Shown: positions 26,026-39,026, numbered from the stretch's first letter. The stretch: 64,000 bases of DNA from Pseudoscleropodium purum (GCA_963969395.1 OZ017801.1:4280501-4344500), one strand, 5' to 3'. Notes: generated by a model from the letters alone, not told the origin. A program made the numbers and translations.

Positions 26026-26673
26026 TGCTCACATCTCTAGCTGGGAACAGAGTATTCCTGACGTGGTGGACTGTGAAATGGAATTGGGAATCTCTGACAG
26101 TGGAATGTATGCTTGTGGACGTACTGCAGATTGCAAATGCGAGACCCTCGCAACCAAGCCACGGACGCCGATTCCTCATGAACGCATATTGATGAATTTA
26201 GTCTTGAAGCTTTCGCGGCGTTCGGCCTTTCGCTGGGGCTAACCCTCAAAGGATTAGCCCCCGCTTTAGCCCCTTCTTACGAGGCATGTGAAAAATAGCA
26301 GATTTCTTTTTGTTAGTGCAACTTCAGTCCCCCGAAAGGTCCACCTTGGCCAGCCTAAAGTTTAGATTTTCATCCTGCCTACCATTTGATTGATTTTACG
26401 GGGATGATAGAAGATAGATTAGTCTTGGGTAAGCCTTCCTCTGTTAGCTTAGGATTATGCCTTTGTCATTGAAATGGCCTAGTTGGCACTTTTCATGGAT
26501 GACAAGGGGTGCAATGCCATTATTCCAATTGGAACAAAAAGTGAACAAGCAATACAACCAATTACAACATTGGCAAAGACTTGAGAAGTTTGAATTTGTA
26601 TAAAAATCATAATAGGTTCAATATTTATATGTCACTACTTCTCACTCACTCCTACCTACGGCCTAGTTGATAA
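26026..26673. other. 3' flank of carbonic anhydrase inside the core arm
   Basis: Identical to 45,221-45,868 in reverse. The first about 220 bases stay open in one frame (to 26,242) and could be alternative 3' exon sequence, but the encoded peptide shows no carbonic anhydrase tail motif. The remainder is AT-rich and non-coding. Confidence 0.5.
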
Positions 26674-26696
26674 GAACTGTAGTTACTTGCATTACA

Positions 26697-27250
26697 GAGA
26701 TAAAAAACCGATACGAGGGCCTCCTGAATGTGACAAGCAGGGTTATTTAAGGGAACATTAGGGTGGGTATTGCTTTACAGAAACTCAGATAAAAACTCAG
26801 AAATTCAAAAAGGTGATTGTCACCATTTCTAATTTCTTGTGGTTTTCTGAAGGTAAGTGGCTTTGCCGTTGTAGTGAACATGCCTAGTCCGGGTATCATA
26901 TATAGGTATGGTTTAAAGTTTGAAGCAATGTCTAAATAAACAAATGCTATAATTAGACACTAATTTGAATAAATCTGAATAACATGCTTATTTTAATCAA
27001 AAGTTTAAAATTAGGAGTACATGTGTATCATGATTCAAAACATAATTTTAGTAAAATAAGAGTTGAATTGGAGTACACTAACTTTTGCTTCCGATGAGAA
27101 CTACTTTTTGTGTGGTAGTTTTATAATTGTCCTTGTTGAGCAACTTGTATGAAAATAGGGGAATAGTTCATTTTTGCAGCATAAAAGTACACATTTAAAT
27201 GCAATTAAAGGTCCCACTAGCTACTCCCAAAGGAGCTGTGTGTTGGGTTC
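26697..27250. other. Arm A1-specific insertion, about 550 bp
   Basis: Arm A2 continues directly from the 'ttacttgcatt' equivalent (near 45,210) to the 'gtgatgga' equivalent (near 45,180). In A1 about 550 bp intervene. No terminal repeats or gene were recognised. Confidence 0.5.
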
Positions 27251-28240
27251 TTTTTTTTCTAATGTACTCCACCTTCTTGCATCTTTAAGGTGATGGACTT
27301 GGCAATTCCAACATTTTGAGTGATTACATTATATTAGAAAATTTATAATCACAAAGAAAAAAGTGATAGAGAGGAAATAGGGCATGTCAAAGTCATAGAA
27401 GCAAACAATGAAGGAGCCTCCATAAACGTTAGAATGGTCGTTAAGACTTATGGATCATGCTTGTCCCTAAATGGATCATGTGCCTCTTACAATAGTGTGG
27501 TTTGTGACATTTCATCCACCTTTAAAGCCCAAAAATTGTTCATAACACTATATATTTAATTTCTTCAAGTCTAGAGCTTTGTTATTGTTGGTCCTATCTA
27601 TGGTCTTGATTCCAAACATGTCACCTACAACTTTCAAAAGCTTAATTATAGCAAATTCTGTTAAAATTTTAGTATTTCATCAAAATAACAGAGAAATAGA
27701 CCATGAAAGGAAGAAGATTCATAAAAAGATGGTACCATGGGTGAAGAAATACTTGATTGTATGGTGATTTGGGCTTATCAAGGACTTAATTGGTGCATGC
27801 ATGAACTTGACATGGCATGGGGTGCTACCATGTACGACCTTGATATAGCCTTGAAGTGGTGCATGTGTAACCTTAATACAACATCCAATGAAAATTTGGC
27901 TTTTCTAATATGAAATTGTATGAGCCATAGTCATCACTTGAGTTTGGCAATTGCATATTAAAAGTATTGCTTTCAAGAAAATTGTTATGCTCACTTAAAT
28001 ATTTGGGAAGATTAGAGACTATAGTAGAGGTATGTATAAATCTAAAATAAATAACTTTGATCATTATTCAACCTATATGATATTTGAAAGCTTGTTGAGA
28101 AATTGAATTGAATTTGTCTACTAAAAACAAGGAAGAATTCAAATTTTTTTTTAAATCCTTTTTCTTTCCTAAATTGGATGTTTTATTTGAGCATAGAAAC
28201 AACAATTTGGCAAAACACTACAAAAACCAAGGGTGATTGC

Positions 28241-30260
28241 AAGAAGCACTTGTACTATTTTGTGTCACATGTTGCATGCAAAAATGACCTTTTGCCATAA
28301 CTATTTAAAAAATGATTGAATAGACATGAAATTTGAGAGAAAGCTTCCTATATTAGTGACGGAGGTACTCAAATTATTTCAATTTTTTCTAAATTAGTTT
28401 AGTTGGTAAAAGAGATTTTTCATAATATGTCACACTTGCGATTTGGGGTTTTTTTAGTACTATTGAGTACCTTTTTCATGAAGAATGCCATTAAAAAAAT
28501 GGATAGTCTAGGTCTTCAAATAGAAATACACACTCTCTAGAGAGCATTTTCAGAAAGCATGTTTCAAATGTGTTTCAATTATGTTTCAAATAGTGCTACA
28601 ATTATCACATATTTATGAATAATTAAAGAAGTTTTTCTAGTGGCTCCTTTTGGTGCTAAGAAGTGCTTTGAGTCGTCAACAATGACCACTTTTTTATTAA
28701 TTTTTCACTCACCTTTACTATTTCTCAAAAATGGAAATATAGAAACCTCATTTTTTGCTAAAAATAGAGGACTTTGACTACTAGTAGTACTTGAGGGTAT
28801 ACATTAGCACTCTTTAATACTTGTAGAACAGCCTACAATGTTTTATCTTCCGTACCTCTCATAGTACTCTAACGTAATCGTAGGACTCATAGTTTTGATG
28901 CTACAAAAACTAGAAACGCAACAAATAGGATAAGTATTTTTTGCAAGCATCCCCCAAACACCCTTTCTTGTAACTACCCTATTCAATATTAATATGTATT
29001 CTATTATTTCTTATTTAGACTTTAGACATTAGAAGATTTTCTCTAGTTGTAGAGGGCTACGAGTTCTCCTAGTTGCCATCATCAGGGGAACAGCCTTACA
29101 GTTGCTACCTAATATGGCATGGTGATTGCCATGTCACCAAGAAAATTTCTTTTTAAAAAAAACAAAAAAAACAACAGGAATGAGGTCGAGTGAACAAGCC
29201 TGAAACGGCCCTCCCAACCCCCTAGATTTCCTCTAATGATTTAGCATTTGATTTTGTACTCATTGTCGAAGTTTCATTTCTGGATTGACGGATGTACAGG
29301 GGTTCCAAGAACATGGAGAAGAAGATGTTGATTTCAATGAATCTATCATATAAGATGTTGACACTAGTTCCATTTTTGACTATGAAGGCTTTGACTACAA
29401 CAATTGGTCTAGTAAGGCACTACTTGTAAGGCACGTTGGTGATAGTTTCAACTTTGTCAAAGTGGTTATAAACACTATTAATCCAAATGAATGCTTGTAT
29501 TGATGGATACAATAAGTTGAAGAAGGATGCATTAAAAAAATTTTGAACTTGAAAAGGGCCATCAAGGATTCAATTTTTGGTGCCCTGCAATGCAATTATA
29601 AGAAAACAAAAAAATAATTTTTTTGGAAAAAAATATTAAATTTTTTTTTAAAAATTAAAAAGTTTGAAAACTTGACGTGGTGCTAACGTAGCACAAGTAG
29701 TTCCACATCAGCAACTTTCATTAAAAAATAAAAAAAACAATGGAATTCCTCTCTAATTGCACTGGGGTAGTTGTGGGCAAGTCAAAACTCGCAGCATTTC
29801 CAAGGCCTGAAATTTTTTGTAATGATGTTGGCATTATTGTGTTAGAGGTCTACAATGGGGACCCAAGCATCAAAGGCACATGTTTGTGTTGGCCGAGGCG
29901 TTGATTTTTTATCATATTAAGAATAGATATGTCAATGAGTGCAATCATGCTTGCAAACAAGATCTTAGTGATAAAAAATTAGAAGAAAATTAGAAAAAAG
30001 TGGACAAATGACAATATGGCTACAACCAAAAAATTTATGCCACCACATTGCTAGATAAAAGGACAAAGATGTTATCACATGAATCTTTCACAAATGTCTT
30101 TGTGCAACATTACTACAATGAAGAGTGCACTATGAAATTCCATCCTTCTACCATTCCCGCACTCCTTTGACTTCATTATGTTGAAGTTGCCCCATTTGTC
30201 ATGCACTTTGTACACCAATAAGAATGTTTGCGTAAAAGTTCTACCTAGTGGTAGTGTGAT
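28241..30260. other. Left part of the palindrome loop
   Basis: AT-rich single-copy-looking DNA. A few open stretches (for example near 29,300-29,600) do not resolve into a recognisable protein. Confidence 0.4.
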
Positions 30261-30269
30261 ACCAAATAT

Positions 30270-30470
30270 AGGGTTGACGAATCTCAACGTTCGCCCCAAA
30301 ATAGCGTCCGTTTTCCGGACATCCGGACGCTAGCGGACACACGTCCCTCCTGCCATCAGAAGGCGGACGCGCGGGGCAGACGGGCTGGGCGGACGGCCGG
30401 GGCGGTCGGGCGTACAGAGCAGACGGGGCGGACGGACAGGGCGGACGAGGCGGACTTCGCATTGCCATTA
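30270..30470. repeat. GC-rich GGACGG-type subterminal array 1
   Basis: Dense GGACGG / GGGGCGGAC motifs and their complements, next to the left terminus of the composite element. It starts with a cgtccgttttccggac inverted motif. Its composition contrasts sharply with the AT-rich flank. Confidence 0.75.
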
Positions 30471-30757
30471 GTCATTAGAAAATTTTATATTGTTATGTAA
30501 TTTGAATGTTACACAATCACAAATGAATGCATCCACGTAAAATAAAATGTACATATAAAAATATTTTTATACGCAAATGAAAATATAGCATCTTTATATA
30601 TAAATATATATGTATAAACAAAATACATGAAAACATAGTTCTAATATCACTATTGAATCCTATACGATCTTTTTAAGATCTAAATCTTTCACATTCTTTT
30701 TTGTTTTTAAACAATGAAAGGACCATTGTTTTTAAAAAACAAAATTCTCCTCAAATC

Positions 30758-33700
30758 CTACTTTCCACCGGATGGACCACTACCTTCTCCCAAAACAAAA
30801 AGAAAATCTGCTGTACCGAGGAGTTTAGCAGATGATTGATGAGTTGACCGTTGTTGACTTGGACGGACTATTCGCCCTTCAGATTGAACTTCGATGTCCA
30901 CCTTATGAAATTGTTTCTTGGTTTCCGGAGAGAAGTCATCGTCCTCTTCACGCTTACTTTTTTGTTTTCTTTTCGGTGATAAATCGACTTCGTCTGCCTT
31001 CAAGGTTCTCAAGTTGCTCTCCACACGATCTACCATCGCTTGAACAACTTCATCATCTCCTTTCCCTTGCCATACTGTGAAGCAGTCTCCATCCAATAGG
31101 AAAGCCTTCCAATGCCCTATAATATCACCAATGCGCCTATCAAATGCTGCTGCTACATCTACAGATGAATGTCCTGTGCTTGTTAGTCCATTTGTATCGT
31201 AGACAACACGAACTTTTGCAGCCTCTTCCAACTTTGACAATAGAAAGGGCCTACCTACGAGGGTGTGGTCGTATGCCTTATACTGCTCATCGAACTCTTT
31301 TCCATGGTTCACCTCCATCCAACTGTCTTCTGGTCCTCTCTCCACTTTTTTATCTGGAAAACGAAAGAACTTTTCGTGTTGCAAGCTTCAATGTCCCTCC
31401 ATGTTGCGACAAAACATTTCACGGGCCACGTCATCTACGATTCCTCGAGCCCGCAATTCCACCTCTCTATTGTGAGTCATCTACACATCCAAATCCAATG
31501 GTTGCTGAGATTCCTCGTACAAATCATGCCTCTGTTCATTTGCATTCCACCAGATTGGTTTCCCTAAATGTTGATAATTTTGAAATTTGTACGGCGCTTG
31601 ATCAAGAGGAAGATTCCAACGATTGTACTCGTGACCTGGAGGTATAGCTTCCAAGATACCAAACATTTCGTAGAAACTAGCACTCAATGGACTACGACAC
31701 TCGGCACACACCGAACGAATGAGTGATGCTTTCACAATGCAAGTGACATGGAAAGTGTGGCGACATTGGCCCATGGTTACCACACCTTCCGGTCCGAAGA
31801 AGCCTTGGCAAAGGCTACAACAACCATCCAAGATTGGAGAGGCTGGATCACAAGCATGCACCACTCGCTTGTCTTTCACATTGATGTGTGTTGAAAGTGT
31901 ATTGTAAGGGACCCATCCTTCCTCTACTTCCAAGGCCCAATTAATGGGTGGAGCTTGGTCCTTCTTTGTGTAGTTTAACCGCTCAAACATGGCATCCATG
32001 TCTCCCCAACATGTGATCTCCGTATATCCCTTTGAAGGATGTTTGTCAAACATAGTCTTGAACCAACTCAAAGAGCTTTAAATGGCATCACAATTTTCAT
32101 TCGACTCCATTGCCAATGTTTGAAGACCTGCCATTGCTCGAGATACTACAGAGGGTCTGTCTTGGAGTCTTTGTACCCATACTAACCATCGAGACTCCAA
32201 GCCGCTAGATGGCATAAACTTCTTCAAATCCAAGTACAATTGCAATCGATTCAATTTGGATTCAACGATTCCTTTTGTTTCAATTGCCTCCTCCAATTTA
32301 TGCTTCAACTCTTCAAAGTCACAACTCTCCGTTTGCGTCTCTGCATTCACGTAAATGGATGAAAGCTTTTCCATTGATGGTTGTTGTGTCGCTTTTAACA
32401 TGCTCATGTCGTGACTTTCTTGTACATTCACAATGGCAGGATTGTCGCTTGCTTCGGCCTTATCAAAAGGAAGAAAGAGTTTATCTTCACTTTCTTGAGT
32501 CTCTTGACTGTCTCCGAGTACAATCACTGGTGAGATTGCAACCTCACTTGGATTTTTGGAGGTCCCTTGCAATTCTGCAATCCGTTTATGCATCTTCATC
32601 AACTCCTCTATTTGCCTCGATGATTGTTGATTTAAATGTTCAACCTCACTCTCCGAAGTCTTTAATTTCAACTCCAACACTTTGCACCTTGCTTCCACTC
32701 CTTCAAGGTCAGCAATTTTCTTCTCATATTCCACCAATTGTAGTATGTGAACATCTCTTTCTTCGAAAAGTGGTCCGAAAGTCTTCGTGAGATTCTGAAA
32801 TGCTATAACACCTTTCAACATCTTTGGTGCTATTAAAGAAAACTCCTTGGCCAAATTCATAAAAGTCGGAGCAGCTTGCGCTAAAAATTCAGCTGACATC
32901 GTTATCTTGAAAGCTGTATCAAGTATATGTGCAACATCCTTTGGATCTACAAGTGGACTCATTGGAACAGTAGTAGCACCATCATCGGGGTTCGACAATC
33001 TGCCTATTTCTTCATGAAGGTTAGCAAACTGAACTGAGAGCTTCAAAAGATTTTCCAATTGTTTTGGATTGGACATGTTTTGCAAGGTTCGATGTAGAGG
33101 ACTTGGCAATGCCGCTGTAATTGGAAACTCCTCTGCCCGCCTTTTACGCTCGGAACTCCATAATGACGATATATTATCAATCGTCACACCTTGTCCACAA
33201 GGCGTATGTACTTTGTCTTCTAAACTTAACGCTGGACTAGATTCAACGCCTTGATGTACAGGCGGAGATTTGTAGACCAAACTATCAAAACAATTGTTGG
33301 CTATCAGACTATCAATTGTAGCATTAGCCTTTGCCACTTTCTCCGCCAAGAGTTCGTCTACTTTACTTTTTGAAGTTTCCCCGCGTTCTGTGCAAACTTT
33401 GCCTTTGTTTACAAACTCCGTTTGCGTTTGTGCCGCAACATTTGGTGTAAAGGTCAAACGCGTTGGAGCTGTGGAAAAGACTTCACCCTCCTGCGCCTCT
33501 ACATCTTTCTCCACATCTTTCCCCACATTTTTCGAAGAGCTTTCATTGATTGCTTTTGTTGGAGATTGTACAGACCGTAATTCTTCAACATTTGAGGCTT
33601 TCTCTACACCATCCATTTTCACCTCAATAGTATTTTTTAATACTTTTTCTGTTTCTCCCTCTGAATTGTACAAGTCGGGAATGTCCTTTTGATTGGCTTC

Positions 33701-34156
33701 AAGTAGAAGTGGGCAAGCTGTTGTTGTCGGAAACGTGCTCCAATCGATCTTGCGCTCTAATATAAGTTCCGCATAAACCATACACGCCACGCTATAATTA
33801 ATATAGCCTTTACTTCTGCGCTTGTTTCCGAATAGAACACGCCACACCTCCTCAGATTGATGGACAAAATGTTTGTTGTTGCAAGTCCATGGTTTACAAC
33901 AAAAATCCTGTGTATGACTCCTGTGCGACTCCTGAGGCCACAACTTGTCAATGTTGTACATTTTAACATAGGTCCTGCACATTTTTGATGTTCAATACTC
34001 CGCATCTTCATCTTCCTACCCGCTCTCTGCTTTAATTGTAGGGTCATTTAAAATGTCAAGCCGAAGGTCGTGCGTAGCCCCCTTCACTTTGCTTTTTTTC
34101 TTCACTTCGCTTCCCGGAGTCACCCCATTCATATTTCGATCACCTTCGCCGTTCAT
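30758..34156 (-). pseudogene. RING-H2 / coiled-coil cargo gene with in-frame stops
   Basis: One reading frame runs from an ATG at 34,156 to a stop at 30,758 (about 1,132 codons) with no frameshift but five internal stops: 34,016-34,018 TAG, 33,992-33,994 TGA, 32,078-32,080 TAA, 31,481-31,483 TAG and 31,388-31,390 TGA. Domain order: basic N-terminus; a Cys/Trp-rich domain at about codons 34-130 shared with the gene at 37,773; a Ser/Thr-rich linker; coiled-coil heptads (about codons 470-540); a RING-H2 finger at about codons 780-820 (31,697-31,819; C-x2-C-x14-C-x-H-x2-H-x2-C-x10-C-x2-C); and a basic, charged C-terminal region. RING-H2 fingers usually belong to ubiquitin ligases. The first two stops align with Trp in the sister gene. 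The first 58 codons before the second ATG may be spliced differently. Confidence 0.7.
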
Positions 34157-34379
34157 GATTGTCAATTGGATTCAATAACCAATTGAAGTCAATAACCAAT
34201 TGAAGTGAATAAAAAAATCTCACGTGATAGTCAAAAGTGATGGCATCAACCGTAATACAGTAACACAAGATAGAGGACCCCAACTCTCCACCCCGTAGGA
34301 GCAACTAGCGCATAAAGCAATAGTAGCACATCCAATTTGGCACCGAAGGAGAATTGAAGTGAGAAAAAATGAAAAGTCA

Positions 34380-34702
34380 CTCTATCCTTATAGCCGTCTG
34401 TCGCCGGACTTAGAGGCCATCCGCCACCAGACCTGCCTCGGACCGCGCGAAGCGGCCCCGAACCTCGCGTCCGCCGCGCGTACCAACGACGTCCGCTTCG
34501 GCAAGGGACGCGCCGTCCGCCCGTCGCCCCGTCCGACCGCCCTGATTGACCAACCCGTCCGACCGCCTTAACCGACTGACCCGTCCGACCGCCCGTTCGA
34601 CCGGCGCGTCTGCCCGGACTGTCCGCACTGTCTGCCTTCCGACGCCGACCGCCCCACTTAAACACTAACCGCCAACGGCGTCTGCCCAACTGTCAATTGG
34701 TG
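34380..34702. repeat. GC-rich GGACGG-type array 2
   Basis: Repeated gtccgaccgcc motifs directly upstream of the RING-H2 cargo gene. It ends at a sequence that, read inward from 34,702 on the opposite strand, is CACCAATTGACAG, resembling the CAGGGTTGACA terminus of this family. This may be the inner end of a first element, 30,269-34,702. Confidence 0.6.
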
Positions 34703-37075
34703 CATCCTATGAGGCCATTATTATTCAAAAAGAGCGGTAACATTTCCAAAATAAAACAGCCTAATAATCACTGCTAAATGAGGATCAATGTAATTAGTTT
34801 GTCATTTTCTTTTTTTTAAAAATGTAAACCCTAAACCTTATACCCTAATTACCCTAAACCTTTTCTTTTCTCCCCTAAATTGTTTTACGAATGAAGGGAA
34901 TGTGGTTAAGTTGAATATGTTTGAATTATTTACTGATATTATTCCTCTAAATAGGTTTTGAGAAGATCTAAAGATGGTGGGGATTTTTTTAAAGTTCATT
35001 AAGAAATCAAATGTTTTGCAAAAATAATCAATTCCATTTTCATTGTAAGCAAATGAAATTCTAAAAAAAGGCCCCAATACATAATTAGAATAACAGTTAA
35101 ATGGATTTCAACCTCATGATATTTAATGAAAGGTTGTGATTTCTCATTAAAAGTGCATCACGATCTTCAAATGAACATCAAGTCTTATTTTTTAATGAAA
35201 TTTTGATTAGATTTGAAAACAAAGAAAAAGAAACAATGTTTTAACTTTCAAATCATGTATGGCTATATTTTTTCTTAAAAACATAGAAAAATTCGTTACT
35301 TGAGTTGGTGGAGTAGAATACATTATACATGTGCTATATTTATTTTGAAGGGTAATTCCAGTATTCTTATTTCAGATGTTTTTAAATATTAATTTTAAAA
35401 AAGAGGGTTCATTGTTTAAAGATCTAAAAAATTGACAAATATAATTTTTATTATAAATAGGAATTGAATTCGGAATTCGATTTTTGAAATGATTCAAATG
35501 AATAAGATATTGATTATAAAATATTTCTTTGTTTGAGTTTTCAAAATGAATTCACGAAACAATTGCAAACTTTTGAACTTAGGTATATGGTATTGTTTTT
35601 GGTTTGTACTTTGTAGAGTATAATATTTCCATTTTAATCCTAAATAAATGAAAAAATTCCACATGAATGAAATGTTTCTATGTATTGCACAAAGATTTCT
35701 ACCAATTATTATGATAATTAAATACATTGTTACATTTCATAAAATATTCTACATAGAAAAAAAAAATCATTTCAGTTTTCAATCATGATAAACGATGTCT
35801 TCTACTCTTTCTGTTATATGTTCGTTTTGTATAACGTGTACATTATACAATCTTTGAGAGCAAGGTAGTTCATTTTTGGCTCTCATTGAAATAGAAAATA
35901 TATTTGTGTTTGGATTTTGAAATCATTATGTATTCTACGATCTTGCAAGAATGCATCTTGTTTCTTCCTTTGAATCCTTTTGATATTTTCTTTTTTTTCC
36001 TTTTTTTTCTATCTCGTAGGGCTCTTATTATCTTGTTCTCTTCATTTGACCAGCCTATTTGGCTTGGCTCTTAGTTTTTGTTTTTTTTAATGCAATGGTT
36101 TATGCATATGTTATAAAAAATATATATTATTTATCTAAAATTAATATATTGATGAACAAACGCATAAAGGCATTGAATGCTTTCACATTTAAAGTTATAA
36201 ATCTATCATAAATCACTCTTGCAAATTTGAATGATTGAATCGAAAATTTGAAAATGTAATTACAAGAGCTTTTAATTCAATCAATTGCATAAATCATAAA
36301 TGTTGAAATGCAACTCGTATAAGTTTAGCATCTATGAAGATTAATTCATGCCATTTACATGCAATTTTCTAATTTAATAAAATGCAATTGAGTACTTCAA
36401 TTTCTTTCCCTTCAATTCTCCAAGTAACATTCACTTCATATCTTTCTCTATTTGTTTATTTAATTTTTGGAAACAAATGGAGAAACCATCTTTGTCTATA
36501 TTTGCACATGCACTCTTATTTGATTGATGAAGAATAGATCTATGAAATATATAATCATTGATTTGTTCATGTTGATTTATCTAATATATTTTATGTATGT
36601 ATATATATATATATCATTAAAGGAGTATGAAAGACAAGATTGACAGATTGTGTTCGAATGTTGTTGATTTTGAAATGATTTAGTATTATATTATTTATAA
36701 GAATATTATAATAGTGTTATGTTATAATATTCCTAAAACAATTGCAACAAATATTAAAATACATGCTAAGTTAGGTTTGTTAGCCTACCAATTGTTCATT
36801 AATAGACATAATTGAATAGCCCCCTTAAATGAAACATTCAATATCTAATATCTTACAATCCAAATGGTGGATTTGTCTAAAATTTTTTCCACATTTTTCC
36901 CAACTAATTTATTACAAGATCCTACGGTTACATATGCCCCAAAGTATTTTTCTTCTAAGACTTGATATTTGCACTACTATTAGTAGTTTTGAAGTGTTTT
37001 TAGTGAAAAGAACTTTACGGGTTAAACATCTCTACCGTGAGATTTTGAAAAAAGAACAATTTCTTTTATTAAGTT
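34703..37075. other. AT-rich segment trapped inside the composite element
   Basis: About 2.4 kb with composition and repeat content of the surrounding genome, including an R1 fragment at 36,835-37,025. No gene is supported. It separates the minus-strand module from the plus-strand modules. Confidence 0.5.
36835..37025 (+). repeat. Repeat R1, fragment d
   Basis: Shares 'atatcttacaatcca', 'gatcctacggttacatatg' and the 'gtgaaaa...actttacgggttaa' end with 8690-8900 and 6610-6800. It lies inside the composite transposon, evidence that host-type DNA is enclosed. Confidence 0.65.
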
Positions 37076-37575
37076 TAGGGTTTAAGATGAGCCGTCCGCC
37101 CTGTCCGCCCGATCCGGCGTCCGCCTTGTCTGCTCCGTCCGCCCTGATACCCGTCCGCCCTGTCCACCCTGTCCGCCACGATATCCGTCCGCCCTGTCCA
37201 GCCCGACCACCCCGTCCGCCCTGTCCACCTTGTCCGCCGTGATATCTGTCCGCCTTGTTCGCCCGATCTGGAGTCTGCCCTGTCCGGCCCGACCGCCCCG
37301 TCCGCCCTGTCCACCCTGTCCGCCGCGATATCCGTCCGCCCTGTTCGCCCGATCCAGAGTCCGCCCTGTCCGGCCCGACCGCCCTGTCCGCCCCGATTCG
37401 CGTCTGCCCTGTCCTCTGTCCGCCCAGTCCGCCCGATCCGGCATCCGCCCCGACCGCCCCGATACCCATCCGCCCTGTCCGTCCGATTGACACGCGGACT
37501 GATGTGGTCCGCATGATCTGGACGTTCGCCTCGGGGCGTTTGTATATATATATGGGGAGGCGGACGGCTCATTCC
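37076..37575. repeat. GC-rich GGACGG-type array 3
   Basis: Tandem-like ctgtccgccc / cgaccgccc units, about 500 bp, beginning with a TAGGGTTTAAG sequence that could be a degenerate element terminus. It lies just upstream of the plus-strand gene at 37,773. Multi-frame Arg/Gly- or Pro/Ala-rich ORFs here are repeat artefacts. Confidence 0.7.
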
Positions 37576-37772
37576 GAACAATCGTTCTCTTTTGGAGTGG
37601 GCGGACTAGTGCATTGGAAGCTCTGTGCGCCCCTTCCGCTTTGAGTGAATGATTGTTGTGGCATTGTTACAAATTTTCACAAAGTTCACACTTGTAAAAT
37701 TTTAATTAATTAAATCAAAATTTTGGTTCTTAAGCTTTCTAATTGTTTCATTCTCTTTGCTTCAACTTCATC

Positions 37773-39026
37773 ATGCCGAAAGATAGAACACCCAAAAAAA
37801 GTAGTCGAAAGGGAAAACCCCAATTGTTCAATTGGGATACTTAGGCTGATCCATTGTGCGTGGGTGAACCGGGATGGGAAGAAGAACCAACAAGAGTGTG
37901 GGATTGCTCAATGTGCAAGAAGTATGTAAAAATGATTCACATTCAAAAACTTTGGCGACGTGAACGTGTAGAGCACTAAGCGCCACGTTGGAAAGGACAA
38001 ATGTCTACGTGCCAAAGTGAGCACTTCAAACAACGATACACACAAGTGCATCGAATTCTTGGCATTAAAAGCGCCAAACCAAATATAATGAATTATAATG
38101 TTATGGCAATGGTTTGGGCAGAGATTGTACTCCACAAGGACGTGGACTGGTGTACTGCTACAGGTCGCAATGTAGAGAATTATACGTGCACGGATGCCGT
38201 TATAGATACATAGTGGAGGGGCGCAAGCAATTGCATGCCAGAGTGGTCTAATCGAGGTTATCTACAATAACCTTCAGTTGTTCTACGAGATGCTGAAGAT
38301 GCGTGGACAGATGACGATGATATGCAAGCACCTGTCACATTTGAAGTTAGACACAAGCGGGTAGAAGAACGAGAACGAATTGAATTCGAGCAACAAATAC
38401 AAGAGGCAACACGTAGAAGCCTTCAAGATCGTAGACGGCAAGATAGGCATGGTGGGTCCTATGGACATGAACATGGAACGTGAGAATCTGAACATGGAAG
38501 AGGTGGTTCATACTCTGGTTACGATCCTCAAAATAGATATGAAGGTGGAAAAGGGAGCTATGGATCCACGCATTATGGTGGTTCAAGTGCAGTTGGTTCT
38601 CGTTATGGCACTCCCCCTGAAATTGGCTCTCTAAGTGGGACAGGTAGCTATGGCAACACGCACTATGGTAGGTCTACTGAATTTGGTTCATATTATACGA
38701 CGCCCACTCAAGTGGGCTCCGAAAGTAGTGGAGGAAGCCATGTAACCCCGCAGTATAGTTGCTCTCTTCACGGAAGCGCCTAATACTATCCGGGATCAAC
38801 TAGAAGTGATTCATACGGGCATCATGGGGCCTCTTATTACGGGACTTCAAATGAAAGAGGATCAGAGCCTACTACTCCGGTTCTTCCTCCCACTTTTGGA
38901 GGTTCAAATTATGGACAAGGAGGTGCACCGAGTAGATATCACGGAAACGACGGAGGTGGTCTGTTCATTGGAGTACAAAGAAGAGGCAGCAGTCAACAAT
39001 TTGAGTCCGATTCAGATTCCGAATAA
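37773..39026 (+). pseudogene. Gly/Ser/Tyr-rich cargo gene with in-frame stops
   Basis: A single frame of 418 codons runs from MPKDRTPKKSSRKGK to a final ESDSDSE with no frameshift and six internal stops (37,842 TAG, 37,977 TAA, 38,211 TAG, 38,268 TAA, 38,481 TGA, 38,781 TAA; first base given). Codons 25-145 match the N-terminal domain of the RING-H2 cargo gene: GWEEEP, C-x2-C followed by YVKM, KLW, a His/Cys block, then MVWAEIVLHKDVDW. A charged helix (RVEERERIEFEQQIQEATRR) follows, then Gly/Ser/Tyr-rich repeats such as GSYG and THYGG to the acidic end. Function is unknown. The spaced Cys/His suggest metal or nucleic-acid binding, by inference only. Confidence 0.65.

Larger units (their letters stand above)
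20110..26673 (+). repeat. High-identity core of arm A1
   Basis: From about 20,110 to 26,673 I found no mismatch in the stretches compared with arm A2, except the dirigent-containing 2,497 bp. Coordinates map by p' = 71,894 - p to the right of the 148-bp repeat and p' = 69,397 - p to its left. At 26,673/45,221 near-identity stops abruptly, and at about 20,110/49,287 it falls off through a run of mismatches. Confidence 0.85.
15128..28240 (+). repeat. Arm A1 of a large inverted duplication
   Basis: Reads as the reverse complement of 44,170-54,690. Anchors checked by eye include 15,361-15,480 versus 54,290-54,440, 16,200-16,400 versus 53,400-53,580, 17,690-17,820 versus 51,661-52,070, 19,020-19,240 versus 49,560-50,030, the whole carbonic anhydrase locus, and 27,260-28,130 versus 44,190-45,180. 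Flanks differ by many substitutions and indels; the core 20,110-26,673 looks identical to its partner apart from one 2,497-bp indel. Arm-specific DNA includes about 19,241-19,860, the dirigent segment and 26,697-27,250. Confidence 0.9.

Noticed and set aside
32275..33692. Plus-strand ORFs of 61-171 codons opposite the RING-H2 cargo gene
   Set aside because: Antisense shadows of the long minus-strand frame, which has the recognisable domains.
34246..34689. 147-codon Arg/Gly-rich ORF
   Set aside because: Low-complexity translation of GC-rich array 2.
37032..37644. Overlapping ORFs of 86-168 codons on both strands rich in Arg-Thr-Gly or Pro-Ala
   Set aside because: They are the translation of GGACGG-type tandem DNA in several frames at once; no single frame is favoured.
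30758..39026. Programmed stop-codon readthrough in the cargo genes
   Set aside because: Five or six stops of all three types per gene, without a shared context, are better explained by decay.
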